From Lewinellaceae bacterium (GTDB taxonomy: Bacteria; Bacteroidota; Bacteroidia; Chitinophagales; Saprospiraceae), in contig JACJYI010000006.1 in the NCBI GenBank assembly GCA_020636225.1, positions 144,501 to 208,500 on the forward strand: a stretch of DNA of 64,000 nt. Reading direction: 5' to 3'. Made by a program: the position numbers and the translations under genes. The notes beneath the pieces were generated by a model. That model saw nothing but the letters and a program-made list of their open reading frames with translations, ran no database searches and was not told where the DNA came from. Below are positions 61,223-64,000 of the stretch, in pieces (within the stretch, counting starts at the first letter, position 1; every line of letters begins with the position of its first letter).

Positions 61223-62626
61223 CTACGGTTTGATGGTGGAGGGCGCGTCGATGTTCGGCTGGATCCAGCGGTCGATATTCGGACAGGTCTTCTGAAAGGA
61301 AGGATCGATCTCGATGTAGGTATTGGCAATATGATCCTGGATCCATTCATCCAGGTATTCATTTTTCTTCTCAGCCAGGGCGGCCTCCCGTATCCGGGAA
61401 TAGTCCGTCTTCAGGCTGGCCTTGTGAGGGCGTGAACGCGATAGAAGCTTGACCAATTGGTAATAGACCTTACCGGTGGGATCCTGATAGGCGATCGGGG
61501 AACTGATCTGATTTTCCTGCAGGGTGTCGATCACGAAGAACAACCGGTGATCGAGATCCCCGATTTCAAAGAAAGTATTTCCCGACTTGGGGTTCAGCAT
61601 CCGTCCACCATTGTTGTAGCTGGTGGAATTCTCGTCCCCGAAGTTCTTGACCGCTTCCTCAAAGGTCATGGTGGAGTCACGTGTGATGGCCATTCGGACG
61701 GAATCCAATACATGGACAGCCAGGTCCAGGTCGGCCTGTTCGATCTTGGGAGCGATCAGGATATGGCGGGTATGCAGGAGGTTGCCCCGACGCTCGAGGA
61801 GTTGAACGAAATGGTATCCGAAGGGAGATTCAAAAATATCCGACATCTCCCCAGGTTCGAGGTTGTAGGCCACGGATTCAAACTCAGGGACGAATGTGCC
61901 ACGTTTCTGCCATCCGAGGTCGCCACCCAGACGAGCCGAGCCCAGGTCATCGGAATACTCCGAGGCCACTTCAGCGAAATCGCGTTGATCTTCCGTGATC
62001 ATTTTGCGGATCTGGGACAACTGGACATAAGCCTGTTGTTTCTGTGTCTCATTGACTTTGGGATAATAGACGATCTCGGCCAATTCCACTTCGGAGTTGA
62101 AATAGGGTAGACTGTCCTTGGGCACCCGGTTGAAAAAGGTGCGGACCTCTTCCGGGGTGATCGTAATCGCTGAAAGGACCTGATTCTGCATTCGTTCGAT
62201 CAGGATCTGGTTCTGGATGGGCTCGCGGAATTCACCACGGATCTCGGAAACGGTCTTGCCGTAATAATCTTCAAATTGCTGGTAATCATTATTCATCAGG
62301 GCCAGGATGCGATCGACCCTGGCTGAGATCTGTGCTTCGACCTCATCGTCAGAGATCACGATGGAATCGATCCGGGCCTGGTGGAGGAGGAGGTTCTGCC
62401 CCAGGAGGTTGTCCAGGATCAGACAGCGGGCGTTGGGCGGGATGGAGCCACGCTGGGCCTGCATATAAGCCAATTGGGATTCGATATCCGAGCGGAGAAT
62501 GATCTCGGCACCTACCGTTCCTGTCACTTCATCGATCAAGCGCCTTTCCTGACCATAGCCGGGCAACAGACAGAGAACGGAAAGACAGCAAGTGATCAGG
62601 AAAGTATTCAGTGTAGTCATGGTCAT
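61223..62626 (-). CDS. surA: SurA-type periplasmic peptidyl-prolyl isomerase
   Basis: 467 aa. Signal peptide (LITCCLSVLCLLPGYG), SurA-N helical domain (DEVTGTVGAEIILRSDIESQ), and two parvulin modules: the first with AEIVYYPK..DFAEVASEYSDDLGSARLGGDLGW, the second starting HTRHILIAPK with FEEAVKNFGDENS and NGG. SurA folds outer-membrane barrels. Part of a three-gene PPIase cluster, transcribed with the two genes to its right. Confidence 0.93.
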   Translation of the reverse strand: MTMTTLNTFLITCCLSVLCLLPGYGQERRLIDEVTGTVGAEIILRSDIESQLAYMQAQRGSIPPNARCLILDNLLGQNLLLHQARIDSIVISDDEVEAQISARVDRILALMNNDYQQFEDYYGKTVSEIRGEFREPIQNQILIERMQNQVLSAITITPEEVRTFFNRVPKDSLPYFNSEVELAEIVYYPKVNETQKQQAYVQLSQIRKMITEDQRDFAEVASEYSDDLGSARLGGDLGWQKRGTFVPEFESVAYNLEPGEMSDIFESPFGYHFVQLLERRGNLLHTRHILIAPKIEQADLDLAVHVLDSVRMAITRDSTMTFEEAVKNFGDENSTSYNNGGRMLNPKSGNTFFEIGDLDHRLFFVIDTLQENQISSPIAYQDPTGKVYYQLVKLLSRSRPHKASLKTDYSRIREAALAEKKNEYLDEWIQDHIANTYIEIDPSFQKTCPNIDRWIQPNIDAPSTIKP

Positions 62627-62656
62627 AAAGAAACGGCTTCGGATCGAATTCCGAGG

Positions 62657-63526
62657 TTAGCGGGTGTAGACTTTAACGTTGTTTTTGCGGATCTCGAGCT
62701 CATAGAGCTGGTCCTTGACCTGGTTGATCAGATCGATCTGGCGCCTGTGCAGGATCGCTCGGGTGGCCTGGTCCCGGATATACGCCAGTGGAGCAATTTC
62801 CAGGGTGGATCGAATGTCCCGCACCTTGAGCAGGTAATTGACATCCTGATCCTTGAAACGGATCTCCTTGCCTACCTGGATACTGCCCTTGCTCACGACA
62901 CCGGGAGGAAGCATCTGTTCGATCTCTTCATGAGGGAGCCAGGTACTGTCAGCCAGGATGAACCGGTCGGCATATTGTGTCGCATACCGGGTCAGCTTTT
63001 TCAGGTTTTCAGGTGTCGGATCATTCCACCAGGTCAGGGCATGGTCCAGTTTGGGGCGGTCATCCTGGATCTGAAGGAGCAGGATATTGGCGATGGGCTT
63101 CTCCAGATGGTACTGGTCCTTGTTGGCTTCATAAAAGCTGGCCAGCTCGGATTCTGTAATGGTCGAATCCAGCTGGGTCTCCATGAGCAATCGCTCATAG
63201 TTATTGAGGATCAGGGATTCACGGTAGTCCTCGACCAGGGCGTTGATGTTCAGGTCCTCCGGAATGTTCTCTTCGGCTCGTTGCATCAACAGTTGATCCC
63301 TGACCCATCGCTCGACATAGGCATTCACGATCAGGACACTGTCCTGTGCCGATACTCCATCATAAAGCAGGCTCTCCATGTCACTGAGGAAGAGCTTCCG
63401 CTCGAATACCTCGGCCAGCAGCAGATCATCCTCATGCCCGGATCCTTCCCATGACGAACAGGCGGTCATCAGGAGGACGCAGATCGGGATGGTCAACAGA
63501 AGTCCCAGCCTGAGCCGTTCGATCAC
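62657..63526 (-). CDS. SurA/PpiC-like peptidyl-prolyl isomerase lipoprotein
   Basis: 289 aa. A lipoprotein signal with lipobox LLMTAC; the mature protein is SurA-N-like with helices and a KPIANILLLQIQD segment, but a full parvulin motif is weak, so it may be a chaperone without isomerase activity. The frame is open to 63595, but a GTG at 63526 overlaps the TGA of the upstream gene (GTGA), which I take as the true start. Middle gene of the folding cluster. Confidence 0.85.
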   Translation of the reverse strand: MIERLRLGLLLTIPICVLLMTACSSWEGSGHEDDLLLAEVFERKLFLSDMESLLYDGVSAQDSVLIVNAYVERWVRDQLLMQRAEENIPEDLNINALVEDYRESLILNNYERLLMETQLDSTITESELASFYEANKDQYHLEKPIANILLLQIQDDRPKLDHALTWWNDPTPENLKKLTRYATQYADRFILADSTWLPHEEIEQMLPPGVVSKGSIQVGKEIRFKDQDVNYLLKVRDIRSTLEIAPLAYIRDQATRAILHRRQIDLINQVKDQLYELEIRKNNVKVYTR

Positions 63527-64000
63527 TTGACGAGGGATTGAAAGACTCGTTGATCTACCTTGACCGTATACCGTTCCTTGAGTTCCTTGATCCAATCCTG
63601 TTCGAGTTTGTCCTGGTAATCGGCGATCACATACCCCCTCGCTTCATCGAGGGTTTTTGGGGTGGGGGCAAGGATTTCTTCGATCTTGATAAAATTCCAG
63701 CCCTTCGTGCGTTTATCCTCCTCGTTGAATGACAGGGTGCCGGGGGCCCAGACCATTTCATCGACGGCCGGGTTCTTCCCGTGCTCATAGATCAGTTCGC
63801 GGGCGCTCAGGATTTCCTTGTCGCCTTTGTTGAATTTGCTCAGCACCTTGTCTGACGATTTGCTGACGGCGTATTTGCGGACATCTTCCAGAAGTTCCGT
63901 ATCGCTGCTTTTCAAGGAATAATAGGTGACCCGGGCGCGCTCTCCCCAGGAATATTTCCCCTGCTCCTCCGCCTGGAAGAAAGCAGCCAGACCGGTCGAA
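63523..64000 (-). CDS. PpiC-type peptidyl-prolyl isomerase (5' partial)
   Basis: The frame is open to the window edge: residues before the nominal start read ...STGLAAFFQAEEQGKYSW and so on, so the N-terminal part is missing. The visible part covers the end of a parvulin-like region (KGWNFIKIEEILAPTPKTLDEARGYVIADYQ) and the C-terminal helices. Probably a 600-700-aa periplasmic PPIase, the usual first gene of this three-gene cluster in Bacteroidota. Confidence 0.83.
   Translation of the reverse strand, partial: STGLAAFFQAEEQGKYSWGERARVTYYSLKSSDTELLEDVRKYAVSKSSDKVLSKFNKGDKEILSARELIYEHGKNPAVDEMVWAPGTLSFNEEDKRTKGWNFIKIEEILAPTPKTLDEARGYVIADYQDKLEQDWIKELKERYTVKVDQRVFQSLVK

Noticed and set aside
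62381..63454. 357-codon plus-strand frame opposite the PPIase cluster
   Set aside because: Antisense to surA and the lipoprotein gene.

Overview
The window comes from a Bacteroidota chromosome. I infer a Saprospirales-type relative from the mix of genes; no rRNA is present to test this. The evidence is type A and type B sorting domains of the type IX secretion system (T9SS), a PorV/PorQ-family protein, large TonB-dependent receptors with carboxypeptidase-regulatory N-termini, weak Shine-Dalgarno sites, and repeated TAnnTTTG -7 promoter boxes, several with a -33 TTG/TTTG exactly 20 nt upstream. Gene density is high, with no phage, insertion sequence, rRNA operon or CRISPR array. Most of the window is ordinary core genome broken by a few repeat-rich intergenic patches.

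Layout. 1-5011: nusA (5' cut by the window edge), infB and rlmN. 5027-6191: a PfkB kinase divergent from tRNA-Asn. 6233-10396: a GIY-YIG remnant and a large repeat-rich T9SS type B surface protein. 10449-11972: a GH3-family enzyme. 12372-14978: a phenylacetyl-CoA epoxidase operon paaABCD (no paaE) behind a promoter overlapped by a palindrome close to the PaaR operator. 14979-16465: palindrome-rich spacer and a T9SS type A protein. 16665-18676: paaG-like hydratase and mqnC (futalosine menaquinone pathway). 18677-23080: a YdjM-like membrane protein, then an ECF sigma factor translationally coupled to a membrane protein whose C-terminus looks like an outer-membrane barrel, all between repeat-rich spacers. 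23081-28487: a PepSY-like lipoprotein, mtaB, a nine-AT-hook DNA-binding protein, an OmpH/Skp chaperone, acylphosphatase and an RlmI-type methyltransferase. 28574-35120: an M1 peptidase with an apparent barrel domain, a secreted orphan, and a Cys-rich protein next to a TonB receptor. 35182-45134: mscL, aconitase, a FecA-like receptor with a Fur-box-like site, an M13 peptidase, folA, a flavin reductase-like protein and a 2-hydroxyacid dehydrogenase. 45325-54239: a three-gene surface locus (TonB receptor, 1359-aa secreted protein, PorV-family barrel). 54414-58619: greA, a HIT protein, ruvC, and an envelope cluster (flippase-like, DUF3108, DUF4230, rhodanese). 58734-64000: a POT peptide transporter, a small membrane protein and three SurA/PpiC-type periplasmic folding factors, the last cut by the window end.

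The genes fit a heterotrophic, peptide- and aromatic-degrading cell with a protein-rich surface: secreted and anchored peptidases (M1, M13) and POT import, phenylacetate catabolism, iron or metal uptake receptors, T9SS cargo, and periplasmic chaperones to fold the barrels. The most promising leads are the receptor / secreted protein / PorV-family triad, the M1 peptidase-barrel fusion, the sigma factor paired with a membrane-to-barrel protein, the predicted PaaR-type operator, and the near-leaderless promoter geometry. All functions are read from sequence patterns and family knowledge; no database search was run.
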